Source: Silvimonas soli
Lineage (GTDB): Bacteria > Pseudomonadota > Gammaproteobacteria > Burkholderiales > Chitinibacteraceae
DNA: 64,000 bases
Direction of reading: 5' to 3'
Assembly (NCBI RefSeq): GCF_030035605.1
Contig: NZ_CP106736.1
Location: 2,852,001 to 2,916,000, forward strand
The notes beneath the pieces are model-generated. The model was not told the DNA's origin and ran no database searches. It worked only from the letters and a program-made list of their open reading frames with translations. Positions within the stretch are counted from its first letter, which is position 1. The number at the start of each line of letters is the position of its first letter. The position numbers were made by a program, and so were the translations under genes. This document shows positions 34,704 to 43,096 of the stretch, piece after piece.

Positions 34704-35471
34704 ATGAAATTGCAGGTACTGGGATGCAGTGGTGGCATTGGCGCGGGAAATCGCACCACTTCGCTGCTGCTCAATGACAATCTGCTGATCGACGCCGGTA
34801 CAGGTGTGGGTGACCTGGGTTTTGACGCGCTGGTGAAAATCGACCACGTATTTCTGACCCACGCCCATCTGGACCATATTGCGTGTTTGCCATTGCTGCT
34901 GGATACCGTGGCGGGCAGCCGCAATCGCCCGGTTACGGTTCACGCCACCCAAGCGACTATCGAGGTGCTGCAACGGCACATTTTTAACTGGCAAATCTGG
35001 CCAGACTTTTCCACTATTCCCGATTCGGCCAATGCGTTGTTGCGCTACCAGGTTCTGGAAACCGGTGACGAAGTGATATTACCGGGCGTGACAATCCGCG
35101 CGCTCCCAGCTTTGCATACCGTCCCGGCTGTGGCTTATCAGCTGGATAGCGGGACGGCCTCGGTCGTTTTTTCTGGCGATACCGACGATTGCACGCCGTT
35201 CTGGGAATCCGTCAATGCCATCGCGAACCTGCAAACGCTCATTATCGAAACCGCATTTGCTGATCATGAAGAAACGCTGGCCCGGGCCTCGCGCCATTTC
35301 ACCCCGCGTCGCTTGCTGGCCGCGCTCGGGCAACTGCGCCATCAGGTCGATATCCGCATCACGCATCTGAAACCGGCAGACCACGAACAAATCATGCTCG
35401 AACTGTTGCGTGATAACAGCACAAACTTTGCAATATCGCGCTTGCAAACCGGTCAGATCATCACTTTTTAA
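34704..35471 (+). CDS. Metallo-beta-lactamase-fold protein, candidate 3',5'-cyclic-nucleotide phosphodiesterase
   Basis: This is a cytoplasmic metallohydrolase of 255 residues. The zinc motif HxHxDH is present (FLTHAHLDHIACLP), as are a further His in ALPALHTVPAV, the Asp in VVFSGDTDDCTPFW, and a late His in ITHLKPADHEQI. The N-terminus MKLQVLGCSGGIGAGNRTTS resembles class II cyclic-nucleotide phosphodiesterases (yeast PDE1/CpdP type). Being directly downstream of the cyclase supports cAMP hydrolysis. ATG 34704 has GAGGG at the right distance; ATG 34683 is less likely. RNase Z-like activity is a less likely alternative. Confidence 0.82.
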   Translation: MKLQVLGCSGGIGAGNRTTSLLLNDNLLIDAGTGVGDLGFDALVKIDHVFLTHAHLDHIACLPLLLDTVAGSRNRPVTVHATQATIEVLQRHIFNWQIWPDFSTIPDSANALLRYQVLETGDEVILPGVTIRALPALHTVPAVAYQLDSGTASVVFSGDTDDCTPFWESVNAIANLQTLIIETAFADHEETLARASRHFTPRRLLAALGQLRHQVDIRITHLKPADHEQIMLELLRDNSTNFAISRLQTGQIITF

Positions 35472-35859
35472 GCCAGAAATGGCGCCGGGTGGAGCGAACG
35501 CCGCGCCGTTTGGTCGCTTGAACCAGACAAAAATACCCTCGCAATCGGGCAGAAAAATCCACTCGTGCAACCAGGCAAAAGCCAGAGCCGGCAAATGCCC
35601 GAAAAAAAGGTATGGCCCGAACGATATAAACCGGGGTACTGACGATGTTAAAAATCTTGTTGGAGATGAGCGGAAAGCCAGGCGGGATAAGGCTTGTACC
35701 GGTTTAGGCGGTGCGTTTTGTAATGTAACCATTGCAGCTACATCGGCACAAAGTGGTTTCAGGGTTTTTGTGTAACGACGATACCACTGCCGACGCGTAA
35801 ATTTCAGGGCTCTTCCATGCCTTGTGCATGGCAACAAATCGCGGAACAGGAACTATCTC
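35472..35859. other. Gene-free region upstream of glmS
   Basis: This 388-base stretch has no credible gene on either strand. It presumably contains the glmS promoter. No riboswitch or conserved leader was recognised. Confidence 0.45.
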
Positions 35860-37683
35860 ATGTGTGGAATCGTTGGTGCAATCTCGGAACGTAATGTCGT
35901 GCCCATGTTGCTGGCCGGGCTGCAACGACTGGAATACCGGGGTTACGATTCCAGCGGTCTGGCTTTGGCGCAACGCGGCGAGTTTTCCCGGGTTCGCGTA
36001 GCCGGGCGCGTGGCTGATCTGGCTGCCAAAGCGGCGGGACAATCTGCGCTGGCGGGCCTGGCTCACACCCGTTGGGCCACTCACGGTGCGCCCACTGAAC
36101 TGAACGCTCACCCGCATCTGGGTGGGGACAGCGTCTTGATCGTGCATAACGGCATTATCGAAAACCATGCCGCCCTGCGAACTGAACTGCTGGCGCAGGG
36201 ATATCAGTTCACTTCGGAAACCGATAGCGAAGTCATCGCGCACCTGGTGCATCACTATCTGGAACGCTCCAACGATCTGCTCTCTGCCGTGCAAGCCACC
36301 ATTGGCCGTCTCACTGGCGCTTTTGCCATTGGCGTACTGAGCCGGGATTATCCGGACACAATCATCTGCGCTCGTCGCGGTAGCCCGCTAGTGTTGGGTC
36401 TGGGTTTTGGTGAACAGTTTTTTGCTTCAGACATTGCGGCGCTGCTGCCAGTCACCCAACGGATGATCTATCTGGAAGAGGGCGATCTGGCCGAACTGCA
36501 TCGCGGTGAAGTCCGTATTTTCAACGCCGCCGGTGAGCCCGTTACCCGCCAGGCGCGCACAGTGGATGTGGCTGCCGATTCGGCTGATCTGGGCCACTAT
36601 CGCCACTACATGCAAAAAGAAATCTTCGAGCAGCCAGTGGCAATCACCAACACGCTGCAACGGGTGATCGAGTTGGGGTGCCAGCCCGCGCTGTTTGGCC
36701 CAACCGCCGAAGCGCTGTTTGTCGCGGCGCCGGCCATCCGTATCGTGGCTTGTGGTTCCAGCTACCACGCCGGTCTGGTGGCGCGTTACTGGATTGAAGA
36801 ATGGACTGGACTGCCGGTTAGCGTAGATATCGCCAGCGAATACCGCTATCGCAAAGGACGCGAACAAGATGGCACGCTGATCGTGGCGATCTCCCAGTCT
36901 GGCGAAACCGCCGACTTGCTGGCCGCCATGCGCTCCGCTCGTGAACGCGGCGACGTTAAAGTGCTGGCCATCTGTAACGTGCCGCACTCCACCCTTACAC
37001 GCGAATCAGACCTGCTATTCCTGACTCAGGCCGGGTTGGAAATCGGCGTGGCATCCACCAAAGCATTCACCACCCAACTGGTGGCGCTGTACGTGCTGGC
37101 CGCCGCCTTGGCCAGTAGCCGCAAAACGCTCAGCGCTGCCGCCGAGCGCGAGATCAGCGAATCGCTGCATCGTCTGCCGGTGCTGGTGGAAGAAGTGCTG
37201 GCCATGGACGGGCAACTGGAAGAGTGGGCGCAAGAACTGGCGCATTATCACAACGCCTTGTTCCTCGGCCGTCACACCTTGTTCCCGATCGCCCTGGAAG
37301 GCGCGCTCAAGCTCAAGGAAATCGCCTACATCCACGCGGAAGGCTATGCTGCAGGCGAACTCAAGCACGGCCCGCTGGCGCTGGTGGATGAAGACATGCC
37401 CGTCATCGTCTGCGCCGCCCGCGACGAACTGCTGGAAAAACTCGTCTCCAACATGCGCGAAGTGGAAGCGCGTAGTGGCAAAGTATTCTTGCTGGCGGAA
37501 CCCGGCTGCGAATCTGCCCACCCCGGAGCGCATCGCGTGCTGACGCTCCCCGCCGCCAGCGGCCCACTCGCCCCGGTGGTCATGACACTGCCACTACAAA
37601 TGCTCTCCTACCACACCGCCTGCCGCAAAGGCACGGATGTTGATAAGCCACGTAACCTGGCAAAATCAGTCACTGTGGAATAA
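35860..37683 (+). CDS. glmS: Glutamine-fructose-6-phosphate aminotransferase (isomerising)
   Basis: GlmS makes glucosamine-6-phosphate from fructose-6-phosphate and glutamine, the first step to UDP-GlcNAc for wall and LPS. It has 607 residues. The start ATG 35860 exposes the catalytic Cys after Met removal (MCGIVGAIS). The glutaminase half has HTRWATHG and HNGIIENH, and two SIS domains follow with CGSSYHAG, AISQSGETADLL and EIGVASTKAFTTQ. The C-terminus ends KPRNLAKSVTVE, the family tail. A perfect terminator follows at once. It could also absorb glucosamine from chitin-derived sugars. Confidence 0.98.
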   Translation: MCGIVGAISERNVVPMLLAGLQRLEYRGYDSSGLALAQRGEFSRVRVAGRVADLAAKAAGQSALAGLAHTRWATHGAPTELNAHPHLGGDSVLIVHNGIIENHAALRTELLAQGYQFTSETDSEVIAHLVHHYLERSNDLLSAVQATIGRLTGAFAIGVLSRDYPDTIICARRGSPLVLGLGFGEQFFASDIAALLPVTQRMIYLEEGDLAELHRGEVRIFNAAGEPVTRQARTVDVAADSADLGHYRHYMQKEIFEQPVAITNTLQRVIELGCQPALFGPTAEALFVAAPAIRIVACGSSYHAGLVARYWIEEWTGLPVSVDIASEYRYRKGREQDGTLIVAISQSGETADLLAAMRSARERGDVKVLAICNVPHSTLTRESDLLFLTQAGLEIGVASTKAFTTQLVALYVLAAALASSRKTLSAAAEREISESLHRLPVLVEEVLAMDGQLEEWAQELAHYHNALFLGRHTLFPIALEGALKLKEIAYIHAEGYAAGELKHGPLALVDEDMPVIVCAARDELLEKLVSNMREVEARSGKVFLLAEPGCESAHPGAHRVLTLPAASGPLAPVVMTLPLQMLSYHTACRKGTDVDKPRNLAKSVTVE

Positions 37684-37685
37684 AA

Positions 37686-37711
37686 AACGGCGCTTCGGCG
37701 CCGTTTTTTTA
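37686..37711 (+). terminator. Intrinsic terminator of glmS
   Basis: AACGGCGC-TTCG-GCGCCGTT with a stable UUCG loop is followed by more T, two bases after the glmS stop. Confidence 0.93.
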
Positions 37712-38539
37712 TGCAATTAAAGTAGAAAACTACTGCCCCTTGGCGGTGTCGCCGGTTGCGGGAGGCCATTTTGCAAGCTATTCCAGCCTAAAGTCGAACA
37801 CTCCAAAACTATTGATTCACATTCCGGGTTCGCAAAGCCCTAAACAGCAAAGTACGGCCTTTCAGAATTAGCACTTAAATGCGATATCGGGGATTCCAAT
37901 ATCACGCGCTACCCGGCGCGGGTTGAAGGCGGAATCTACACAGAATGGTTTGTGATTTTTATCAAATTTTCCCGAGCTTTCATGTTTTGCTCAGATTTGC
38001 TCAGGAATGTTGCCCTCATACTAACCGGCCCGGCGTTGGGAGTTATCGTGCTGATATGGGGCCTTCGCGATTGAAGTTCGTCTTGTGGCCTTGGTGGAGT
38101 TGCAGCATTCCGCTGAGAGAGATTACTAAGGAATCAGTAAACGCGCCCAATGGGCATGCCAGTCCGCGTGTCCGGATCCAGACCCAGAATTGCTTTTGCT
38201 GAGACCGGGACAGTTGCCCTCGCATAGCCCGTGGGTCTCTCGGCCCCACGACTGGCCAAAAATTATATACAGTGCCAAACCCCGGAGTCTATTTACTATT
38301 TTTCACGCGCCCAGCCAAAGGTTGGCTTGGGACTTGGCAAGCTGGTTGCGTTGCGCCGGGTTGCTGGGTCCTGTCGTGGCATGGGTAATTGCGGATATGC
38401 CGTGTAGCCCATTGGGCAAGATAATTCAGGCGGTTCGAGCATCGCTAGCAGACCAAAACCAGACAAAACTCCGGCGGCGACGGTGTCGCGCTTAAACCAC
38501 CTCGCAGTAGAGATAATATTCAAAAGAGTGAGCTAGCCC
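37712..38539. other. Large gene-free region between glmS and a chemoreceptor gene
   Basis: This 828-base stretch is the longest without a convincing gene. Open frames at 37945-38202 (plus) and 38043-38249 (minus) lack any recognisable domain and overlap each other. It contains a direct repeat TTGCTCAG near 37985-38005 and the near-palindromes GCCCAATGGGC (about 38146) and GCCCATTGGGC (about 38407). It could be a decayed gene, a dispersed repeat or a small-RNA locus. Nothing can be assigned. Confidence 0.5.
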
Positions 38540-40429
38540 GTGTATTTACGAAGTCTACAAAGCAAGCTGGTGCTTGCTGTCAGTGTGATCGTCATTGTGA
38601 CCGGTGTGGTTGTTGCCGGTGCCGGATATCAGTTCTCGGCAAAACAGCAGGAAGAAGAGTCCAGAGCCCAAATCAGTACCGTGGGCAGTGTGCTAGGCGT
38701 TCATATTGGCAACTGGATTGGCAGCCGGGCCCACGTGCTCAATGCCTTCAAGCCGGTTCCCCACGATGCCGGGCTCGTACCAATGATGGGGTACGTGCGC
38801 GATGCAGGCGGATTCGCCAACGTGTTTCTGGCCTATCCGGATGGCACGCAACAGAACGCCAACAATGTCGTATTGCCGCCGGATAATAATGATCCTCGCA
38901 AATGGCACTGGTGGGGCCGCGCAGAAGCCGAGCAGACCGGCACCTTTGTCGAAATGCCTTCTGTTGCCGCCGCGACTGGCGCGGCTGTTTCCAGCTTTGC
39001 GCATGCTGTAGTCAGCAATGGGCAGGTCGTGGGCGTGCTGGGCGCGGATGTCGAAATCTCGGTCATCATGCAGGAACTCAAGCGCACCCAACTCCCGGGC
39101 GAGGGTTATGCCTTTATCGTCAACAAAGATGGCCAAATCTTTGCGCATGGTGACCCTGCTCGCCTGAATCAACCTGCTTCCGCACTGGGGGCCACGCTGA
39201 CACCGGCGCTGCTGGAATCCACCTTCAATGGCAAGGTTTTTTCCGAAGTAGACATCGATGGTCGAACCAAAATGGTTGCGGTGTTCCCGGTGCAAGGGAC
39301 GGAATTCCGTCTGGTTGTGGTCAGCGACAAATCCGCATTGCAGAGCGCCAATCGCGAGTCGCTGTTGAGAAATGCCGAGTTCCTGGCTGTGCTGCTGGTA
39401 TTGATCATCGGTACAAGTGTGTTCTATTTGCGCTGGCGTCTACGACCTTTGCTGAATATTCGCGATGCGATGCGTGAGATTTCTCAGGGCGATGCGGATC
39501 TCTCGCGCCGTCTGCCCGTACTGGCCAACGATGAAGTCAGCCAGACCAGCGAAGCGTTCAACCAGTTCATTGGTCAGTTGGGCGGGACGATTGCCGCCGT
39601 GCGTCAGCGCAGCCAGCAACTGGTTACCGGAGTCGAGAATGCCCGTAACGAAATCCAGCGTATTGCGGGCGATGCTAACTCGATTTCCGATTTTGCCGGC
39701 CAGAACGCCGCGGCCATCGAGCAGGTGACAGTCAGTGTTTCGGAAGTGGCATCGTCCGCCCAGGAAGCGGACACCTTGGCGACTGAGACTGCCGAGCAAA
39801 GCAATCATAGCGCACGCGATCTGGAGCAGATTACCAAGGAAAGCGGGCACACCCTGCAAACGGTGCAGGCCGTCTCCGGCATGCTCGACACTCTGGCGCA
39901 ACGTGCCAGTGAGATCCGTTCCATCACGACAGTGATCGGCGAGATTGCCGGACAAACCAATTTGCTGGCGCTGAATGCGGCCATCGAAGCGGCTCGTGCC
40001 GGGGAACAGGGACGCGGGTTTGCGGTAGTGGCAGATGAGGTTCGTAAACTGGCGGAACGGACTAGTTCAGCGACCCACGAAATCACCGAAATGCTTGAGT
40101 CGATCAGTACCGAAAGTGCGCATGCGGCAAGCAGCATGCAAGGCACGGTGGATAGTGTGAATGCGAGTGTGGGCCTCACCAATACTGCCAGTCAGCGCAT
40201 GTTGGCGGTTTCGGGCAGCATCCAGGATATGGTAGGGCGCGTGGGTCACATTGCCGATGCGACCTTGGAGCAACGCAATGCTACCAATGCGATGAGTGAA
40301 AGCACCGAGCGGATCAACCAGCGCATTGCAAAGACCGATGCGGAGTTGCAGGCTACTTCTCGCAATCTGTCCGATCTGGAGCAACTGGCCCAAGCCATCA
40401 ACGCGGACTTCGAACGGTTTCGCTTGTAA
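38540..40429 (+). CDS. Methyl-accepting chemotaxis protein (Cache type)
   Basis: This transmembrane chemoreceptor has 629 residues from GTG 38540. TM1 is near 9-31, a periplasmic double-Cache-like ligand domain spans about 35-275 (with RKWHWWGRAEAEQTG and EGYAFIVNKDGQIFAHG), and TM2 is near 278-298. A HAMP domain follows (LLNIRDAMREISQGDADLSR). The signalling hairpin is intact, with the tip IGEIAGQTNLLALNAAIEAA and GRGFAVVADEVRKLAERT. No CheR-binding pentapeptide is at the C-terminus (ADFERFRL). Its ligand is unknown. No che genes are adjacent, so it is an orphan receptor. Confidence 0.94.
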   Translation: MYLRSLQSKLVLAVSVIVIVTGVVVAGAGYQFSAKQQEEESRAQISTVGSVLGVHIGNWIGSRAHVLNAFKPVPHDAGLVPMMGYVRDAGGFANVFLAYPDGTQQNANNVVLPPDNNDPRKWHWWGRAEAEQTGTFVEMPSVAAATGAAVSSFAHAVVSNGQVVGVLGADVEISVIMQELKRTQLPGEGYAFIVNKDGQIFAHGDPARLNQPASALGATLTPALLESTFNGKVFSEVDIDGRTKMVAVFPVQGTEFRLVVVSDKSALQSANRESLLRNAEFLAVLLVLIIGTSVFYLRWRLRPLLNIRDAMREISQGDADLSRRLPVLANDEVSQTSEAFNQFIGQLGGTIAAVRQRSQQLVTGVENARNEIQRIAGDANSISDFAGQNAAAIEQVTVSVSEVASSAQEADTLATETAEQSNHSARDLEQITKESGHTLQTVQAVSGMLDTLAQRASEIRSITTVIGEIAGQTNLLALNAAIEAARAGEQGRGFAVVADEVRKLAERTSSATHEITEMLESISTESAHAASSMQGTVDSVNASVGLTNTASQRMLAVSGSIQDMVGRVGHIADATLEQRNATNAMSESTERINQRIAKTDAELQATSRNLSDLEQLAQAINADFERFRL

Positions 40430-40438
40430 GCCCCGTAT

Positions 40439-40480
40439 TGCCAGGAAACCGAACCGCTGAGCCGGTTCAGTTTCCTGGCA
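40439..40480. terminator. Long inverted repeat between convergent genes
   Basis: A perfect 11-bp stem (TGCCAGGAAAC/GTTTCCTGGCA) encloses a 6-bp inner stem (GAACCG/CGGTTC). It lies 9 bases after the chemoreceptor stop and faces the OsmC-YcaO gene from the other side. There is no T run, so termination would depend on the hairpin alone or on Rho. Confidence 0.6.
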
Positions 40481-40658
40481 TCCAATGCAGAGCTGATCCC
40501 CGGTGTTTGCGCGGGTTACCCGTCTAGCAATTTGCTCCCACCGCTGCGAAAGCCATCGCCATGCTCCGCGCGAATCGTACTTGTCGGGCAGTTGGCTATT
40601 TGACTCGCCCCGGTTTTCCTGAAGACCGGGACGGTCCAAACAAGCCCGACAATAACTC

Positions 40659-42869
40659 CTAACCTTGACTGGAAATAGCCGCCGCCGTGGCCCGTGCTAC
40701 GTGCAGTTTCTTGTAGCTGTCGATCAGGCGGTGGTGGCGGTCAAGCCCTTCCAGTTTCATGCTCGTTGGCGTCAAACCAAAGAAGCGTACGCTCCCATCC
40801 ACGGACCCAAGCACTGCGTCCATGCGTTCATTACCAAACATCCGGCGGAAATTGGCGACGTAATTGTCCAGTTCCAGCTCGTCGTCCAGCAGCACTTCCA
40901 GCACCACATTCAAGGCCTGATAAAACAAGCCGCGCTCGAGTGTGTTGTCGTTGTACTGCAAGAAGGTGCCCACCAGCTCTTGCGCGTCTTCAAATTGTTT
41001 CAAGGCCAGATTAATCAACAGCTTCAGTTCCAGAATGGTGAGCTGGCCCCAAGCCGTATTCTCGTCAAATTCAATACCGATCAATGTGGCGATGTCGGAG
41101 TACTCATCGCGCTCACTGTTATCCAGGCGTGCCAGCAATCGTTGCAGGCTGGCATCGTCCAGGCGATGCAGGTTCAGGATGTCTTCGCGGAACCACAGCG
41201 CAATGTTGGTGTTGTCCCAGACCAGATCGTCGACCGGATAAACCTCTGAATAACCCGGCACCAGAATGCGGCAGGCCGTGGCGCCTAGCTGGTCGTACAC
41301 CGCCACGTACGCCTCTTTACTCATGTCTTGCAGGATGCCGAACAAGGTTGCGGCTTCCTCTGCATTGGAGTTTTCACCGTGGCCGGAGAAATCCCACTCC
41401 ACAAATGGGTAGTCCGCTTTGGCGCTGAAAAAGCGCCAGGACACCACACCGCTGGAATCGATGAAATGCTCAACAAAGTTATTCGGCTCAGTCACGGCGT
41501 TGCTTTCAAAGGTGGGCTGAGGCAAATCATTCAGGCCTTCAAAACTGCGACCCTGCAGCAGTTCGGTCAGACTGCGTTCCAGCGCCACCTCCAGGCTTGG
41601 GTGCGCGCCAAACGAGGCAAACACGCCGCCAGTTCGCGGGTTCATCAAGGTGACGCACATCAATGGGTACACGCCACCTAGCGATGCATCTTTCACCAGC
41701 ACCGGAAAGCCTTGTTCTTCAAGGCCTTTAATGCCAGCCACAATGCCGGGATATTTGGCCAGCACTTCTTGCGGCACATCCGGCAAGGCGATTTCACCTT
41801 CAATAATTTCGCGTTTTACCGCGCGCTCGAAGATTTCCGACAGGCATTGCACCTGCGCTTCGGCCAGCGTATTCCCGGCACTCATGCCATTGCTGACGTA
41901 CAGGTTTTCAATCAGATTGGATGGAAAATACACCACCTCGCCATCCGACTGGCGCACATACGGCAACGAACAGATACCGCGCTCGACATTGCCGGAGTTG
42001 GTGTCGATCAGGTGCGAGCCACGTAACTCGCCATCCGGGTTGTAGATGTCCAGACAATATTCATCGAGGATTTCAACCGGCAGTGCATCTTTGGGGCCAG
42101 GCTTGAACCAGCGCTCGTTCGGGTAATGCACAAAGGCCGCGTTGGCGATGTCTTCGCCCCAATAAGAACCGGCGTAGAAATGGTTGTTGCTGAGGCGCTC
42201 GATATATTCGCCCAACGCCGACGCCAACGCGCTTTCTTTGGTCGCGCCCTTGCCATTGGTAAAACACATTGGCGAGTGCGCGTCGCGGATATGCAGCGAC
42301 CAGACATTGGGAACAATATTGCGCCATGAGGCGATTTCAATCTTGATACCCAAGCCCGCCAAAAGGCCCGACATATTGGCGATGGTTTGCTCTAGCGGCA
42401 GGTCCTTGCCTGGAATAAAGGTGCGGGCATCGGAGTCGGAATTGAGAGTCAGCAATGCCTGGGCATCGGCATCCAGGTTTTCGACCTCTTCAATCACAAA
42501 CTCGGGCCCGGCTTGCACCACTTTTTTCACGGTACAACGGTCGATGGAGCGCAAAATGCCCTGGCGATCTTTGTCGGAGATGTCCGCTGGCAATTCGACC
42601 TGAATCTTGAAAATCTGCTGGTAACGGTTTTCCGGATCAACAATGTTGTTCTGCGACAGGCGGATATTCTCGGTCGGGATATTGCGGGTGTCGCAGTACA
42701 ACTTCACAAAGTAAGCCGCGCACAAAGCCGATGAGGCCAGAAAGTAGTCGAACGGGCCGGGAGCCGAACCATCGCCTTTGTAGCGAATGGGCTGATCGGC
42801 AATGACCGTAAAATCATCGAATTTGGCTTCAAGACGAAGCTTGTCGAGAAAGTTGACCTTGATTTCCAT
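40659..42869 (-). CDS. OsmC-YcaO fusion protein
   Basis: This cytoplasmic protein of 736 residues joins an OsmC-like peroxidase-fold domain (about 1-145) to a YcaO domain (about 160-560) and a helical C-terminal region like that of E. coli YcaO. The OsmC pair of cysteines is C50 (FLASSALCAAYFV) and C112 (SIDRCTVKKVV). The YcaO part has GKGATKESALASALGEYIER and EAQVQCLSEIFERAVKRE, which carry the ATP/Mg-binding Glu residues. YcaO enzymes activate backbone amides with ATP, and E. coli YcaO assists RimO methylthiolation of ribosomal protein S12. No azole-peptide precursor or dehydrogenase is adjacent, so a non-bacteriocin role is likely. ATG 42869 is the only sensible start. Confidence 0.9.
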   Translation of the reverse strand: MEIKVNFLDKLRLEAKFDDFTVIADQPIRYKGDGSAPGPFDYFLASSALCAAYFVKLYCDTRNIPTENIRLSQNNIVDPENRYQQIFKIQVELPADISDKDRQGILRSIDRCTVKKVVQAGPEFVIEEVENLDADAQALLTLNSDSDARTFIPGKDLPLEQTIANMSGLLAGLGIKIEIASWRNIVPNVWSLHIRDAHSPMCFTNGKGATKESALASALGEYIERLSNNHFYAGSYWGEDIANAAFVHYPNERWFKPGPKDALPVEILDEYCLDIYNPDGELRGSHLIDTNSGNVERGICSLPYVRQSDGEVVYFPSNLIENLYVSNGMSAGNTLAEAQVQCLSEIFERAVKREIIEGEIALPDVPQEVLAKYPGIVAGIKGLEEQGFPVLVKDASLGGVYPLMCVTLMNPRTGGVFASFGAHPSLEVALERSLTELLQGRSFEGLNDLPQPTFESNAVTEPNNFVEHFIDSSGVVSWRFFSAKADYPFVEWDFSGHGENSNAEEAATLFGILQDMSKEAYVAVYDQLGATACRILVPGYSEVYPVDDLVWDNTNIALWFREDILNLHRLDDASLQRLLARLDNSERDEYSDIATLIGIEFDENTAWGQLTILELKLLINLALKQFEDAQELVGTFLQYNDNTLERGLFYQALNVVLEVLLDDELELDNYVANFRRMFGNERMDAVLGSVDGSVRFFGLTPTSMKLEGLDRHHRLIDSYKKLHVARATAAAISSQG

Positions 42870-43096
42870 GGGGCGAATTCCAGAATAATGCGCAAAATGA
42901 TTTGGCCGCTATTATCCGGGTTTTTTCCGCCCTGAACCTGGGCTTCGCAGTAATGGCTGCTGACCGGGTCCACGCCCGCTCTGCGCAGCAAGCAAAGTAC
43001 GCTCTCGCGCGGATACGAAATTCGGCTTATGGGTGCCATGGTCTGGACGCGTTAGTATCGATATGAAACCCGGCAGTGCTATCAGGTAAGAAACAG

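Noticed and set aside
37831..37845. CGCAAAGCC-like motif reminiscent of the cyclic di-GMP-I riboswitch
   Set aside because: The preceding GGCAAACC part and the required helices are not present, and the next gene starts 700 bases away.
38492..38520. Possible sigma-28 promoter (TAAA...GATAA) for the chemoreceptor gene
   Set aside because: The spacing between the two parts is about three bases too short and GCC before GATAA is missing.
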